Positions 37,966-47,522 of a stretch of 64,000 bases of DNA are shown here, one piece after another. Origin of the DNA: Prorocentrum cordatum (lineage: Eukaryota; Sar; Dinophyceae; Prorocentrales; Prorocentraceae); the NCBI GenBank assembly GCA_963575745.1, contig CAUYUJ010018632.1:48501-112500 (forward strand), in the 5' to 3' direction. Within the stretch, counting starts at the first letter, position 1. Every line of letters begins with the position of its first letter. A program made the position numbers and the translations under genes. Below the pieces are notes generated by a model. It was not told where the DNA came from. It did not search any database and worked only from the letters and a program-made list of their open reading frames with translations.

Positions 37966-38519
37966 ATGTCGCTACCCTTTCCTCGTTTTCCCCTTCTTGG
38001 GTTCTCTGGGGGGGCCCTCGTCGCCACGGCAGGATTCGCCTCGAAGTGCTGATCAGGGCGCACCCCAGGAGAGGTCCAGGAGTAGCGGTATCAGTACTTT
38101 TCGGTTTCCCCCGAAGAGAAGAGGAGGAGAGAAGAAGGAGGAGGAGAAGGAGGTGGAGGAGGAGGAGGCTTTGACCATCCGTCTTTGTCTTTTCTCTCAG
38201 TTTTTCTCTCAGCTTGATTATTCTATCTGGGTCAAGGGCTCCAGCCCAGGGTTCTCTTATGGCTTGCGGGCCACAGGCCCTCCCCCAGAAAAAAGGTATC
38301 GAGCAGCGGCGCCGGAACTGGACACGCAACAGTGCGTGTGCGGAAAGGGGGATCTCCAGCACGAGTCTCGGCGCGCGTGCGTTCGGAGCCCGTGCTGTCA
38401 TTTCATTCAAGCCACGACGGGGCCAGGAGGAGGAGGAGGAGGAGGAGGAGGAGGAGGAGGAGGAGGAGGGGGAGGGGCCGCAAGCGAGGGGCCAAGCTTG
38501 CGGGTGCCGAGCTCTCTCG

Positions 38520-39660
38520 TTTCCCGTTGAGCATGCGTGCGAGGAGGGCGTGGGGGGCCCCACGTGCCCTCTGGCGCGCGCGGGCGCGCGCCCGGGTAGC
38601 GCGTTGTCGCGTGCCCACGGGGCGCGGGGAGCTCCAACTTGGAGGTGGCGACTTCCTCGCGTGTGAAGTCGCGTGCGCGGAGGGGGGGGGGGGGCCAACA
38701 GATAGGGGGGGCCCGACATGCGCCCGGCGCGCGCGCGCGGGGCACGCGCTTCCACCTGCTTCGGGCCACGGCGGGGCCGCGAACGGGGGACCCAAGCTGC
38801 AGGTGCCGAGGTCTCGACCCGCCGAGCTTCCGTGCGCGGAGGGGGGTGGCCCCACGTGCCCCTGGCGCGTGCGCGCGGGCAGCGCGTTTTCACGTGTCCA
38901 CGTAGACCCAGGGGGGCTCTGAATTCCCGCCGTTTGGGCGGTGCACCCCGCCTGGGAGTTCTTCCCGGTCGACGGCGCCCCCTTTTGAGCGGCAGCGAGG
39001 CCCGCCTCCTGGCTGTTCCTCCCCCCGCTGCCCTCCCTCTCGTCTTCTTTCCCCCTCCCTTTGCGCGTAAGTTAGGCCGCCGCTTAGCTTGTTGCGCCCT
39101 TGGACGCCGCCCGACTGCTCTCGGCGCGGTTGCGATCAAAAGAGTAGACCCGGGGGGACCAGGAGGAGGAGGAGGAGGAGGAGGAGGAGGAGGAGGAGGA
39201 GGAGGAGGAGGAGGAGGAGGAGGAGGAGGAGGAGGAGGAGCAGGAGGAGGGGAGGAGGAGGGGAGGAGGAGGAGGAGCAGGAGCAGGAGCAGGCGAGTTC
39301 TCGACACGTGCGACTACCTGCGCGGCGGGGGGGGGGGGCACCAACGCGGGGGGGGGGTCCGGCCTGCGCCCGGCGCGCTGGGGGTGCCGGAGTCTCGCTG
39401 CCTGCTAAGCATGCGTGCGCGGAGCAGGGGGGATGGGGGCGACGTGCCCCTGGCGCGTGCGCGCGGGGCACCTGCTAAGCGTGCGTGCGCGGAGGGGGGG
39501 GGGGGGGGCGGCGACATGCCCTGGCGCGTGCGCGCGGGGCACGTACCTGGAGTCGCCCGCGGCCCCAGGGGGACCGAGCCTGGGGGGGAATTCTTCGCAT
39601 GTAAAGATGAATGCGCGGAGGGGGCGAGGCCCAATATGCGCCTGGTGACAGGCGTCGCCG
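38520..39660 (+). repeat. GC-rich degenerate tandem repeat with embedded GGA array
   Basis: A unit of roughly 100-150 bp with GTGCGCGGAGGGGGG, CATGCCCCTGGCGCGTGCGC and GCGGGGCAC recurs at about 38530, 38665, 38825, 39410, 39480 and 39610. A (GGA)n array fills 39155-39290. Open frames are present everywhere because of the composition. Confidence 0.65.
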
Positions 39661-39679
39661 TGCAGCAGGGGGAAAAGGA

Positions 39680-40470
39680 CGATGATGAGGAGGAAGGTGG
39701 AGACAGGAAGATGATGAGGAGGAGGATGAGAAGGAAGATGAGGAGGAGGAGGGGAGGAGGGGGAGGAGGAGATGGAGGAGGAGAGGAGGAGGAGGAGGAG
39801 GAGGAGGAGGAGAAAGAGTAGGAAGGAGGAGGAGGAGGGGAGGAGGAGGAGGAGGAGGAGGATGAGGAGGAGGAGGAGGAGGAAAGAGTAGGAAGGAGGA
39901 GGAGACGGGAAATGAGGAGGAGGAGGAGGAGGAGGAGGAGGAGGAGGAGGAGGAGGAGGAGGAGAGGGGAGGAGGAGGAGGGCGGGAGGAGGAGGGAGGA
40001 GGAGGAGGAGGGGAGGGGAGGAGGAGGAGGCGGAGGATGAGGAGGAGGAGGTGGAGGAGGAGGAGGAGGAGGAAAGTAGGAGGAGGAGGAGAGGAGGAGG
40101 AGGAGGAGGAGGAGGAGGCGGAGGAGGAGGCGGAGGAGGAGGAGGAGGAGGAGGAGGAGGAGGGGAGGGAGGGAGGGAGGAGGAAGGGGGAGGAGGAGCA
40201 AGAGGTGGGAGGAGGAGGAGGAGGAGGCGGAGAGAGGAGGAGGAGGAGGAGGAGGAGGAGGAGGAGGAGGAGGAGGAGGAGGAGGAGGAGGAGGAGGAGG
40301 AGGAGGAGGAGGAGGAGGAGGAGGGGAGAGGGAGGAGGAGGAGGAGGAGGAGGAGGAGAGGAGGAGGAGGAGGAGGAGGGAGGAGGGAGGAGGAGGAGGA
40401 GGAGGAGGAGGAGGAGGTGGAGGAGGAGGAGGAGGAGGAGGAGGAGGAGGAGGAGGAGGAGGAGGATTTT
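39680..40470 (+). repeat. (GGA)n array, about 0.8 kb, ending in a T run
   Basis: GGA and GAT/GAA variants; ends at a run of nine T (40468-40476). Confidence 0.95.
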
Positions 40471-40476
40471 TTTTTT

Positions 40477-41035
40477 GAGCACCAAGACTTCCGCGGCACG
40501 CTCACGGCGCACTCTACCCGCGCCACAGCCGGGGCCGTGCCCCCGTGGCGCGCCAGGGCGCGATCAGGGCACGCAAGGAGACCGTGCTCCGCGAACCCTG
40601 ATCGGGGTAGGGGGCGCCGGAGCACGTGCTCCGACGCCCATCCTACCCACCACCTACTCCATAGGTGGCCGCGGTTTCGGACCCAGGGACCCCCCAGGAC
40701 CGAAACAAAAAAGAGAAAAGAAAAAAGGGGGACCACGACACGACGCGACACGACGGGGGGACGAAACGAGCGACGCGACACGAACGACACGACACGGACG
40801 AGCGACACGACAGAGACGAGCCGCCGGCCCCACCCCAGGGCGGCGAGCGCTGGGGGGGACCCAGCACCGCCCTGGGGGAGGCACCAAGGCCTGGCGGCTC
40901 CCCCGGGGGAAAGAAACCGCACTTTGGCGGCGTCCCCCGGGGTGCGGGGGATTTTCGCCCCTCGGGCCCGGCGCTCCCCGCCTGCGCCAGGAGGACCCTA
41001 GGGTCCCGACCCCTCCCCTACGGGAGGGGCCCCCT
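40477..41035. other. GC-rich spacer with CGACA repeat and small hairpins
   Basis: 40735-40825 is an imperfect CGACA pentamer tract. CGATCAGGG/CCCTGATCG form a hairpin at about 40560-40608. CCCAGGGCGG and CCGCCCTGGG pair around 40845-40880. No supported gene. Confidence 0.45.
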
Positions 41036-41039
41036 CGGG

Positions 41040-41280
41040 GCGGAGGAGGAGGAGGAGGAGGAGGAGGAGGAGGAGGAGGAGGAGGAGGAGGAGGGAGGAG
41101 GAGGGGAGGAGGAGGGAGGAGGAGGAGGGGGAGGAGGAGTGAGGAGGAGAGGAGGGAGGAGGAGGAGGAAGGAGGAGGAGTTAGGAGGAGGTAGGAGGAG
41201 GAGGAGGAGAGGAGGGGGAGGAGTAGGAGAGGGGCGGAGGAGGGAGGAGAGTTGGAGGGGGAGGAGAGGAAGGAAAAGGG
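41040..41280 (+). repeat. (GGA)n array
   Basis: GGA with GTAGGA and GAGTTGGA interruptions. Confidence 0.95.
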
Positions 41281-41524
41281 GGGCCAGTGCAAAACACAAA
41301 ACGCATCAACGATGTTGGAATCCACCCTCCCGCCAAGTTCCCTCTTCATATGTCCCTGAGGTTATAAACCTTCAGTGTGGGGAGCAGCCCATTTGAAGAC
41401 AACAGTCTGAGGATCCTCAATCGTACCAAAACACAACGCCTAAGATTTCAGCGTCGCGAATAAACGTGACCGCTGCGTCTTGACAATCGTGCCGAAATTC
41501 CGTTCGTGGGACTTCAACACCGCG

Positions 41525-41740
41525 AAACAAGGTGACTGCACCCGCCCTCCATCCGTGAACATTCTGCACACGTTGAACACGATTGTGCGCGGCGCTGGGG
41601 CGCGAACACATTGTGAATACCACCCGCCCTCCATCCGTAAAGATACTGCAAACTTTTGCGACAAACGTGCGCAGCGCTAGAGCGAGAAACGCATTGTGAA
41701 TACGATCCGCCCTCCATCCGTTTAGCTGTTGCAGGTTCTG
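41525..41740 (+). repeat. 83-bp tandem repeat, about 2.5 units
   Basis: CCGCCCTCCATCCGT occurs at 41542, 41624 and 41708, followed by CATTGTGAATAC and GTGCGCAGCGCT phrases. Confidence 0.8.
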
Positions 41741-41839
41741 AACTTCGAAATCTGTTTGCGCGAGGAAGTCCCGAGCGAACCGCCCAGCATGCCCTACCGA
41801 CGCGTTCGGGGGTGCGAAAAGGGACAAGGAAGCAGGATG

Positions 41840-42090
41840 GAGGGGGAGGGGGAGGGGGAGGGGAGGAGGAGGAGGAGGAGGGAGGAGGAGGAGGTAGGAG
41901 GAGGAGGAGGGGGAGGAGGAGGAGGGGGGAGGAGGAGGAGAAGGAGGGGGAGGAGGAGGAGGACGGAGGAGGAGGAGGAGGAGTGGGAGGCGGAGGTGGA
42001 GGAGGACCGAGGGGGAAGAGGAGGAGGGGGGAGGGATGAGAGGGAGGGAGGGAGGGAGGGAGGGGGGGAGGGAGGGAGGAGGAGCAGGGA
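41840..42090 (+). repeat. (GGA)n and (GGGA)n array
   Basis: GGGGGA and GGA units, then GGGA repeats at 42038-42085. Confidence 0.95.
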
Positions 42091-42099
42091 GGCGACAGC

Positions 42100-42216
42100 C
42101 CCACTCTGCACGCGCCCCCGATCGCCCTCGGGCTCGTGGGGCACCGGGAGGGTGCCGATCTTCTGCCACGCCGGCGCGGCGGCGGTGCTCAGCTCGAACA
42201 TCACGATCTGGCCGTC
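42100..42216 (-). CDS. exon 2 of an uncharacterised minus-strand gene
   Basis: On the minus strand a T-rich tract ends TCGTCCAAG, followed by a frame starting GAC GGC. It reads DGQIVMFELSTAAAPAWQKI then GTLPVPHEPEGDRGRVQSG, with essentially all third positions G or C. The coding signal fades into the GGGA array, so the 3' border is uncertain; a GC or GT donor before the array is expected. The alternation of short hydrophobic strands suggests a beta-rich domain, but no family is recognised. The upstream partner is the segment at 42350-42463. Confidence 0.5.
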
Positions 42217-42254
42217 CTTGGACGAACCAGAACAAACCATAAACAAAAGCATCT

Positions 42255-42349
42255 GGAGGTCCGCGCGCATTCCTCGGATCGGCGCCGGGCCCCCCTCCCT
42301 GACGCGCGGAGTGCGCCAGCGCCGGCCCGAGAAATCCGCGCGGACCTCC
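42255..42349. mobile_element. foldback element, family K (copy 3)
   Basis: GGAGGTCCGCGCG at the left and CGCGCGGACCTCC at the right, a perfect 13-bp inverse; CGGCGCC and GGCGCTGGCGC pair inside. It lies between two coding-like segments, in the presumed intron. No target-site duplication seen. Confidence 0.8.
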
Positions 42350-42463
42350 GAAGTTCATGCCATGCGCGTGCCATTTTTCGTTCCCCGAGTCCTGGCCCGC
42401 CGCGGCCACGCGGATGTAGGTCTCCGCGCCCTCGACCACGGTGGCCTCGACGGCGGGGTGGGA
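42350..42463 (-). CDS. exon 1 of an uncharacterised minus-strand gene
   Basis: Downstream of a CCCACCCCGCCGTCGAG acceptor-like tract, the frame reads ATVVEGAETYIRVAAAGQDS then GNEKWHAHGMNF, with G/C third positions, and ends at the left border of family K copy 3. GAG|GT at that border would be a donor, with CTCCAG|AT at the far side of the element as acceptor. However, that excision leads into a poorer frame than the one called for exon 2, so the splice pattern is unresolved. No family recognised. Confidence 0.5.
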
Positions 42464-42584
42464 GGGTCAACAACAGCAATCGTTTCAAGACAGTTCGCTC
42501 GCAACTGCTCGCGTGTCACTCAACACGTATATCCCAAACCCTCGGTACCCGCCCTCTTCGTCTTCGATCGTGCCCTCCCTGGGT

Positions 42585-42620
42585 GTGTATACATATATAT
42601 ATATATACATATATATACAA
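42585..42620 (+). repeat. (TA)n tract
   Basis: ATACATATATATATATATAC; short, just before the CTTGGTCCTTCGAGTTTCGC direct repeat (two copies, 42649 and 42690). Confidence 0.8.
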
Positions 42621-42859
42621 GACTGCAGTGGCGCTGCGAGCCATGCACCTTGGTCCTTCGAGTTTCGCGCGCGGGCGCTTCGCGCCGTGCACCTTGGTCC
42701 TTCGAGTTTCGCGCGCGGGCGGCGTGCGTGCGCGCGCACATGCGCGCGCAAAGGTCTGCATACATGTCATACGTGCGCACGCGCATGCACGCCATACATA
42801 CATAGACATGTAGGTGTGCGGATATACGTCTACACGCATATATTCATATGGGTATATCT

Positions 42860-43118
42860 CGATACAGGTGTGTATGTATGTATGTATGTATGTATGTATG
42901 CATGCACGCATGTATGTATGTATGTAAGTATGTATGTATGTATGTATGTATGTATGTATGTATGTATGTATGTATGTATGTATGTATGTGTATGCATGCA
43001 TGCATGCATGCATGCATGCATGGATGGATGTATATATGTATGTATGTATGTATGTATGTGTGTGTATGTATGTATGTATGTATGTATGTATGTGTGTATG
43101 TATGTATGTAGGAATGTA

Positions 43119-43169
<51 letters not shown>

Positions 43170-43470
43170 GCATGCATGCATGCATTGATGGATGGATGGA
43201 TTGATGTATGTATGTATGTATGTATGTATGTATGTATGTATGTGTGCGTATGTATGTATGTATGTATGTGTGTATGTATGTATGCATGCATGTATGTATG
43301 TATGTATGTATGCATGCATGCATGCATGCATGCATGCATGCATGCATGCATGCACGACGTACGTACGTACGTACGTACGTACGTACGTACGTACGTACGT
43401 ACGTATGTATGTATGTATGTATGTATGTATGTATGTATGTATGTATGTATGTATGTATGTGTGAATGTCT
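42860..43470 (+). repeat. compound tetranucleotide array
   Basis: Successive homogeneous blocks: GTAT, GCAT, GGAT, GTAT, GTCT, GCAT, GGAT, GTAT, GCAT, ACGT, then GTAT again. Each block differs from a neighbour by one base per unit. The GCAT/TGCA blocks and the ACGT block (43355-43404) are self-complementary. Confidence 0.95.
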
Positions 43471-43559
43471 GTGATACGTATTCATGTGATGTGTATGTAC
43501 GTATGTTTGCGTATATATAGCCATGCTTGCGCATACATGTATAATGCCTACTTGGGCAG

Positions 43560-43860
43560 ATCTACGTGTACACATATGCATGTTTATATACATGTACGCG
43601 GTCATGGCCACAGAGGGGGGGGGGCAGAAACGCAGAAAAGGGCTCGCGAGTGCCCAAAGACTTGGGTGGGAGACGGCGTGAGGACACTGCAGAATGGAAC
43701 GGCGACCTGGGCTTACCAATGAACGAGTCGTTGGGACTCTGGAAGGAGCCGTGTGCGGGCCTTGGGGGGCCTCGGGACCGTGTCGCAGCGGGGCTCGATT
43801 GTCTCGACGCTGAAGTTGTTTTGCGCAACCGCTCGCTCTTTGGAGGCCTCGAGTTCAGAG
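43560..43860. other. unassigned spacer
   Basis: No frame, RNA or repeat recognised. Confidence 0.3.
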
Positions 43861-44110
43861 TGTTAACGTCACGTGGACCTTATAGGAGCCTCCCAGAGCC
43901 TTCTGAGGGCCTCTGTGGGACGTGGTGCGGTCCCGTTATGGCTTAGGCCCGTCTTGGGGCGCGTACGTGTTGGCTGTGTTGGGCTGTCTTGGGGTCATGT
44001 TCGGGCTCCGGACCCGTTCTGGGACTGTCTTGGGAGCCTGTTCGGGAGTTTTGAACTTCTGTGGGGTCCTTGCAGGATCTTTTGGGACTATGTTTGTTTC
44101 GTTGTGGCTC
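43860..44110 (+). repeat. diverged GGCCTC block
   Basis: GGAGCCTCCCAGAGCC, GAGGGCCTCTGTGGG and CCCGTCTTGGGGCG; no conserved tail. Confidence 0.45.
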
Positions 44111-44119
44111 TTCGATTGT

Positions 44120-44605
44120 TCGCAGCGATGGCTGTAGGCTTCAGGTTCTGTATACGGCCCTCGGCCTATACTGGCCTGTGCGCAACAAGCACGACGAATC
44201 AGACCTGACATCTGCAACGCACATTTTATCAATGCAAGATACAAGCGCATGTGACAAGAAATCGCCGACTTTCCAACTGATGGAAAGGGGAGTTCTGTTA
44301 GCGCTATGGAAGAATGTGGACCGAGCCATATCTGTATCCCAAGGCTGCCTGGACATGAATTTTGGCGTGCATTCGCAGAGCCGAGTATCTGGACGGACGC
44401 GTGGGCAGTCAAGGAGGATGCGAATCTGGCAACACTGCTTAACATTGTGCAGATTCGGTGCGGCACCTGCAGGACATGTAGCGCCACTGCAAAGGTGCGC
44501 TGGCTGTGTAGGCTTCGATCCCCGCGTACCACCCCCAAAAGCCAGCCTTCTCGAAAAATGCACGACCAGAACTGGCACCTGCTGCGCCGACTGAGACCGA
44601 ATTAG
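44120..44605 (+). pseudogene. uncharacterised frame-shifted coding remnant
   Basis: One plus frame reads protein-like over 44160-44360 (KHDESDLTSATHILSMQDTS, LMERGVLLALWKNVDRAIS). The signal then passes to a second plus frame over 44355-44490 (FWRAFAEPSIWTDAWAVKED, IRCGTCRTCSATAKVRW) ending at a TAG at 44603. A frameshift or an unseen intron would join them. Third positions are less biased than in the better exons. A CxxC pair in the second part could bind zinc. No family recognised. Confidence 0.25.
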
Positions 44606-44721
44606 GATAAAATCAAAGAGACAAATATGCCACGCGCTGCTTGCACAGACCCGACTCATGAAGTCCGAGCAGGCATCGTGGCCCTGGCCAGGCTGTCCAA
44701 GCCCCCCCAGTCATCACCACC

Positions 44722-44797
44722 CTTGAAGGGGCCCTGGGACACACGAATAAATACACACAAATAAAAATATCCCCTATATTTTCCCATATTTTCTTGC
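44722..44797 (-). mobile_element. family A fragment (copy 7, inverted, right half)
   Basis: The minus strand reads AAAATATGGGAAAATATAGG through TTTATTTGTGTGTATTTATT to GTCCCAGGGCCCCTT. The ACACACAGACAC half is missing. On the minus strand it directly follows the open frame at 44798-44975. Confidence 0.75.
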
Positions 44798-44975
44798 AAA
44801 CCAGGCCGCCTTGGAGCGCGGGCCCAAAAATGCTCCGCGCCGACCATGCCGAACACCCTGGCCCTGGAGCTCCTGGCCACCGTGTGCTGCCCGAGCGGGG
44901 CGCGAGCGTTCCGCTAGCCACTTTGGGCACGACGTCATCAACCAGGGGGATCCCATCCCGATCCGAGACATCCAC
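44798..44975 (-). CDS. possible exon beside a family A fragment
   Basis: The minus frame reads MDVSDRDGIPLVDDVVPKVA, then SGTLAPRSGSTRWPGAPGPG, to LQGGLVCK at the element border. Third positions are mixed. A second minus frame (44774-45091) is also open. Family unknown; the exact abutment on the element is the main reason to record it. Confidence 0.25.
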
Positions 44976-45120
44976 GCGGACCCGTGATCCATGTGGAGCC
45001 CCGTGGGAGCATCGGCGAGGGAGGATGCTGAGTCCAGCGTCGACGAGCTGGCTTCACGATTGATGCGGGACTTGAACCCGCCACGTGCCACAACGGCCCT
45101 GGGCCATAGGCGCTCGGAAC

Positions 45121-45229
45121 ATGGAGGAAAACCTCCCCGTCGTCAGTTCACTAGAACAGCAAAGGCAAGCCGCTGAAATAATGACAGCTTGCAGCACCGA
45201 GGTTAGCGGACCGCGCAGCACGCCTCGGC
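45121..45229 (+). CDS. short first-exon candidate, about 36 codons
   Basis: An ATG frame reads MEENLPVVSSLEQQRQAAEI then MTACSTEVSGPRSTPRR and meets GGC|GTGAGTAG, a full GTGAGT donor. Read through, it would end at a TAG at 45235. The residue mix is protein-like and low in repeats. No downstream partner exon identified. Confidence 0.35.
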
Positions 45230-45234
45230 GTGAG

Positions 45235-45590
45235 TAGCATGCCAAAGAGTTTCCGCGTAATGGATTTGGGGAGGACGAATGGCGTGGGAATTTCAATGGG
45301 TGGAGAGATCGGGAATGGTCTGAGACATTCAAATCACTCCCGATGTAGCGAGAACTGTGATGTGTGGCGACGCGCCCACACCAGAACGTTAACGTGAACG
45401 CTCGGAGCCTGTAATCCAAACTGAGGCCGCCAGGTCTGGCGGATCGAAAATGGGCCCAATGTGGACCCCAACAATCATCGGGACGGGTGCGAGCCACCGA
45501 CCGGCTTCTGGGACGGGGACTCCGCCACGGTACAAAGTTACTCCGACTGGTTCTGCACAACGGCCGGCAGGACCTGCACAACGGCCTGGC
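45235..45590. other. unassigned spacer
   Basis: No convincing frame or repeat. Confidence 0.3.
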
Positions 45591-45596
45591 CAGTGC

Positions 45597-45682
45597 TCCT
45601 CCTCCTTTTTCTCCTCCTCCTTCTCCTCCTCCTCCTCCGCCTCCTCCTCCGCCTCCGCCTCCTCCTCCTCCTCCTCCTCTGA
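45597..45682 (-). repeat. (TCC)n array
   Basis: TCC with CGCCTC interruptions. Confidence 0.9.
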
Positions 45683-45860
45683 CGAGGGCCAGTCCCCAGC
45701 AGCGGCACTGGGCCACACTCATCGGCCCATCGGCCGGACCAGGCCGTCTCTCAGCAGCGCGCAGTGACCAGGCCGTCTCTCGGCGGTGCTCTGGCCACCG
45801 GCTGCCCCGCCTCGAACTCCCCCCCAGAGGACGAGGAGGAGGAGGAGGAGCCTCGGCCTC

Positions 45861-46350
45861 TCAGGCGCCAGACGCGCGCGGGAGCCTGCTGCCCCTCGCC
45901 GACACCGACCTCCCGGCGCAGCCCGGGCGGGCCCCGCCAGGCGCCTCCCCTCGCGGGCGCGTGGGCCGCGCTGTCCCCGGGCCGCAGGGGCCCGCTGCCG
46001 TCGAAGTCGCCGAGGTGGGCCGGGCCGGCCGCCGTCGAGAGGGGGGCCGCTCGCCCTCGCGGGCGGTCGCGCTGGTCCGACGCAGCCGGGCGCCCGGCTC
46101 GCCGGGACTCGGGGACCCCATGGAGAGGTCCGAGGTCGACCCCTTGCCGCTCGTCTGGCCGCTCGTCGCCGTGCCGGCGGCGGGCTCCCTCCGGGGCGGC
46201 TCGAGCGCCGGGAGCAGCTCGGCCGCGCGCCGGCCCGGCGTGCCGCTGCAGGGGCGGGGCGCGGAGGCCCCCGCGGCGAGCCGCTGCAGCTCGGGGAGGC
46301 CGTCGAGGGGCCAGGGGGCCAGAGGCCCAAGGAGCTTGAGCCCCACGGGC
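45861..46350 (-). CDS. terminal exon of an uncharacterised gene split by a family I element
   Basis: 490 bases: one base completing the split codon, then 162 codons and a TGA (45861-45863). The frame is rich in G/C third positions and reads VGLKLLGPLAPWPLDGLPEL, QRLAAGASAPRPCSGTPG, then a Ser/Thr/Arg/Pro-rich, probably disordered tail (GQTSGKGSTSDLSMGSPSPG). On the minus strand it starts immediately after GGCCAGCAG, an AG|G acceptor supplied by the right border of the family I element. Joined to 46541-46866 it gives about 271 residues without a stop. No family recognised. Other frames are also open, as expected at this GC, but none shows comparable codon bias. Confidence 0.55.
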
Positions 46351-46540
46351 CTGCTGGCCACCCACCAGGCCACCCCCAACCTGACCCGAAGGCCCGAGTT
46401 TTTCGGGGTGTGTGGGGGGGGGGGGGGCGCGGGCTCCACGCGCGTTTTTGTCGCGCTGCTCCCCCCCCCCCCCCCACTGGACATCGAGGGGGTCGATCTG
46501 GGCCTTCGGGCTGGGCTGGGGTGGTTTGGTGGGTGGTGGC
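46351..46540 (-). mobile_element. introner-like element, family I (copy 2), acting as a 190-bp intron
   Basis: On the minus strand it starts GCCACCACCCACCAAACCAC and ends GGTGGCCTGGTGGGTGGCCAGCAG in overlapping phrases, the ends being inverted repeats. The 8-base flanks GGCCTGCT (46348-46355) and GGCCTGCG (46538-46545) match at 7 positions. Both junctions read GCAG|GCC on the minus strand, giving a GC donor and an AG acceptor. The interior GTGGAGCCCGCG and C runs match GGAGCCCATACCCCCC in copy 1 at 22714-22880. Excision leaves CGC AG|G CCC and keeps the frame open on both sides. Confidence 0.75.
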
Positions 46541-46866
46541 CTGCGGATCCCGAGGGGGCCGAGGGCGTCACAGCGCGGCAGGGCGTCCCCCCGGCCGGCG
46601 GGCAGCCTGCCCAGAACGGCGCACTGGAGCGCCCTCGCCACCGCGCAGGGGTCCCCGCGAGGAGTCGAAGGTGGCCTCGGCCTCGGTGCGGCCGTCGGGC
46701 TGGCCACCTCCGCCCACGCCATCGCCGCCCTTGGTCTCCTGAGCTGCTCGCCGACGGCCGGGAGCCGGACGCGCGCGGGGCTCGCCATCTGTTCGAACTC
46801 TCGAGGGGCGGGGGGGTCCTTCTGCGGCGCAGGGTGCTTTGCCCCCTCGAGCTCTGGCCAAAACGT
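46541..46866 (-). CDS. penultimate exon of the gene split by the family I element
   Basis: 326 bases (108 codons plus two bases). On the minus strand a run of eight T then GTCTCAAG gives an acceptor before ACG. The frame reads [40 protein letters not shown] and [20 protein letters not shown], ending LGPLGIR at the donor GCAG|GCC. Two ATG codons lie inside, so 46788 could be an internal start instead. The upstream intron begins in a GGCCTCTTGG block. It continues in frame into 45861-46350 once the element is removed. No family recognised. Confidence 0.55.
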
Positions 46867-46884
46867 CTTGAGACAAAAAAAAGC

Positions 46885-47150
46885 TACGGAGGATCTTTTG
46901 AGACTCTTGGGGACCTCTTGGGGTTTCCTGGGGGCCTCTTGGGGGCCTCTTGGGGCCCCTTCGGGGCCTCTTGGGAACCTCCTGGGACCTCCTGGGGCCC
47001 TGTCGGGACTGTCTGGGGGCCCTCTTGCGCTGGCTTGGGGCCCTCTTGGAGGTCTGTCGGGCCTTCTTAGGGCGATCTTGGGGGCCTCGTGGGCCGTCTT
47101 GGAGCGTCGCGAAACCGAAAAGGGGAGAACTCAGAAATCACCCACAAGTC
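46885..47150 (+). repeat. GGCCTCTTGG block with conserved tail
   Basis: Strong CTTGGGGGCCTCTTGGGG units, ending GTCTTGGAGCGTCGCGAAAC then GAACTCAGAAATCA, like the tail at 26757-26805. Confidence 0.7.
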
Positions 47151-47314
47151 TTCGGGATCTCGTGAGGTCCTCCCATGTCGTCTGGGGGGCTGCCCGACAG
47201 GCCCAGGGTGGGCCAAATTCGTTAGTGTGGTGGGGTGGGGTGGGGGGCGTGTTTTGTTTTTGTTTTTGTTTTTTGTTGTTTCTGGCCCCGCCGGCCCCTA
47301 TACAAGTATGGGTG

Positions 47315-47458
47315 TGTATATATATATATATATATATATGTATATGTGCCTGCACCCATACACACATACACATATCCACATATATATACATATATATATG
47401 TATGTATATATATATATGTATGTATGTATGTATATGTATGTATATGTGCATGTATGTA

Positions 47459-47522
<64 letters not shown>

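Noticed and set aside
39314-40922. 505-codon Ser/Pro/Leu-rich minus-strand protein
   Set aside because: Mostly the inverse of the GGA array. The N-terminal part lies over CGACA repeats and hairpins.
42516-43719. Tyr/Met/His-rich proteins of 200-360 codons on both strands
   Set aside because: Translations of the compound tetranucleotide array; all frames give short-period peptides.
45065-45081. tRNA gene on the minus strand
   Set aside because: GCGGGTTCAAGTCCCGC is a perfect T-arm, but the adjoining acceptor strand ATCAATC has no partner about 65 bases upstream and no D or anticodon arm folds.
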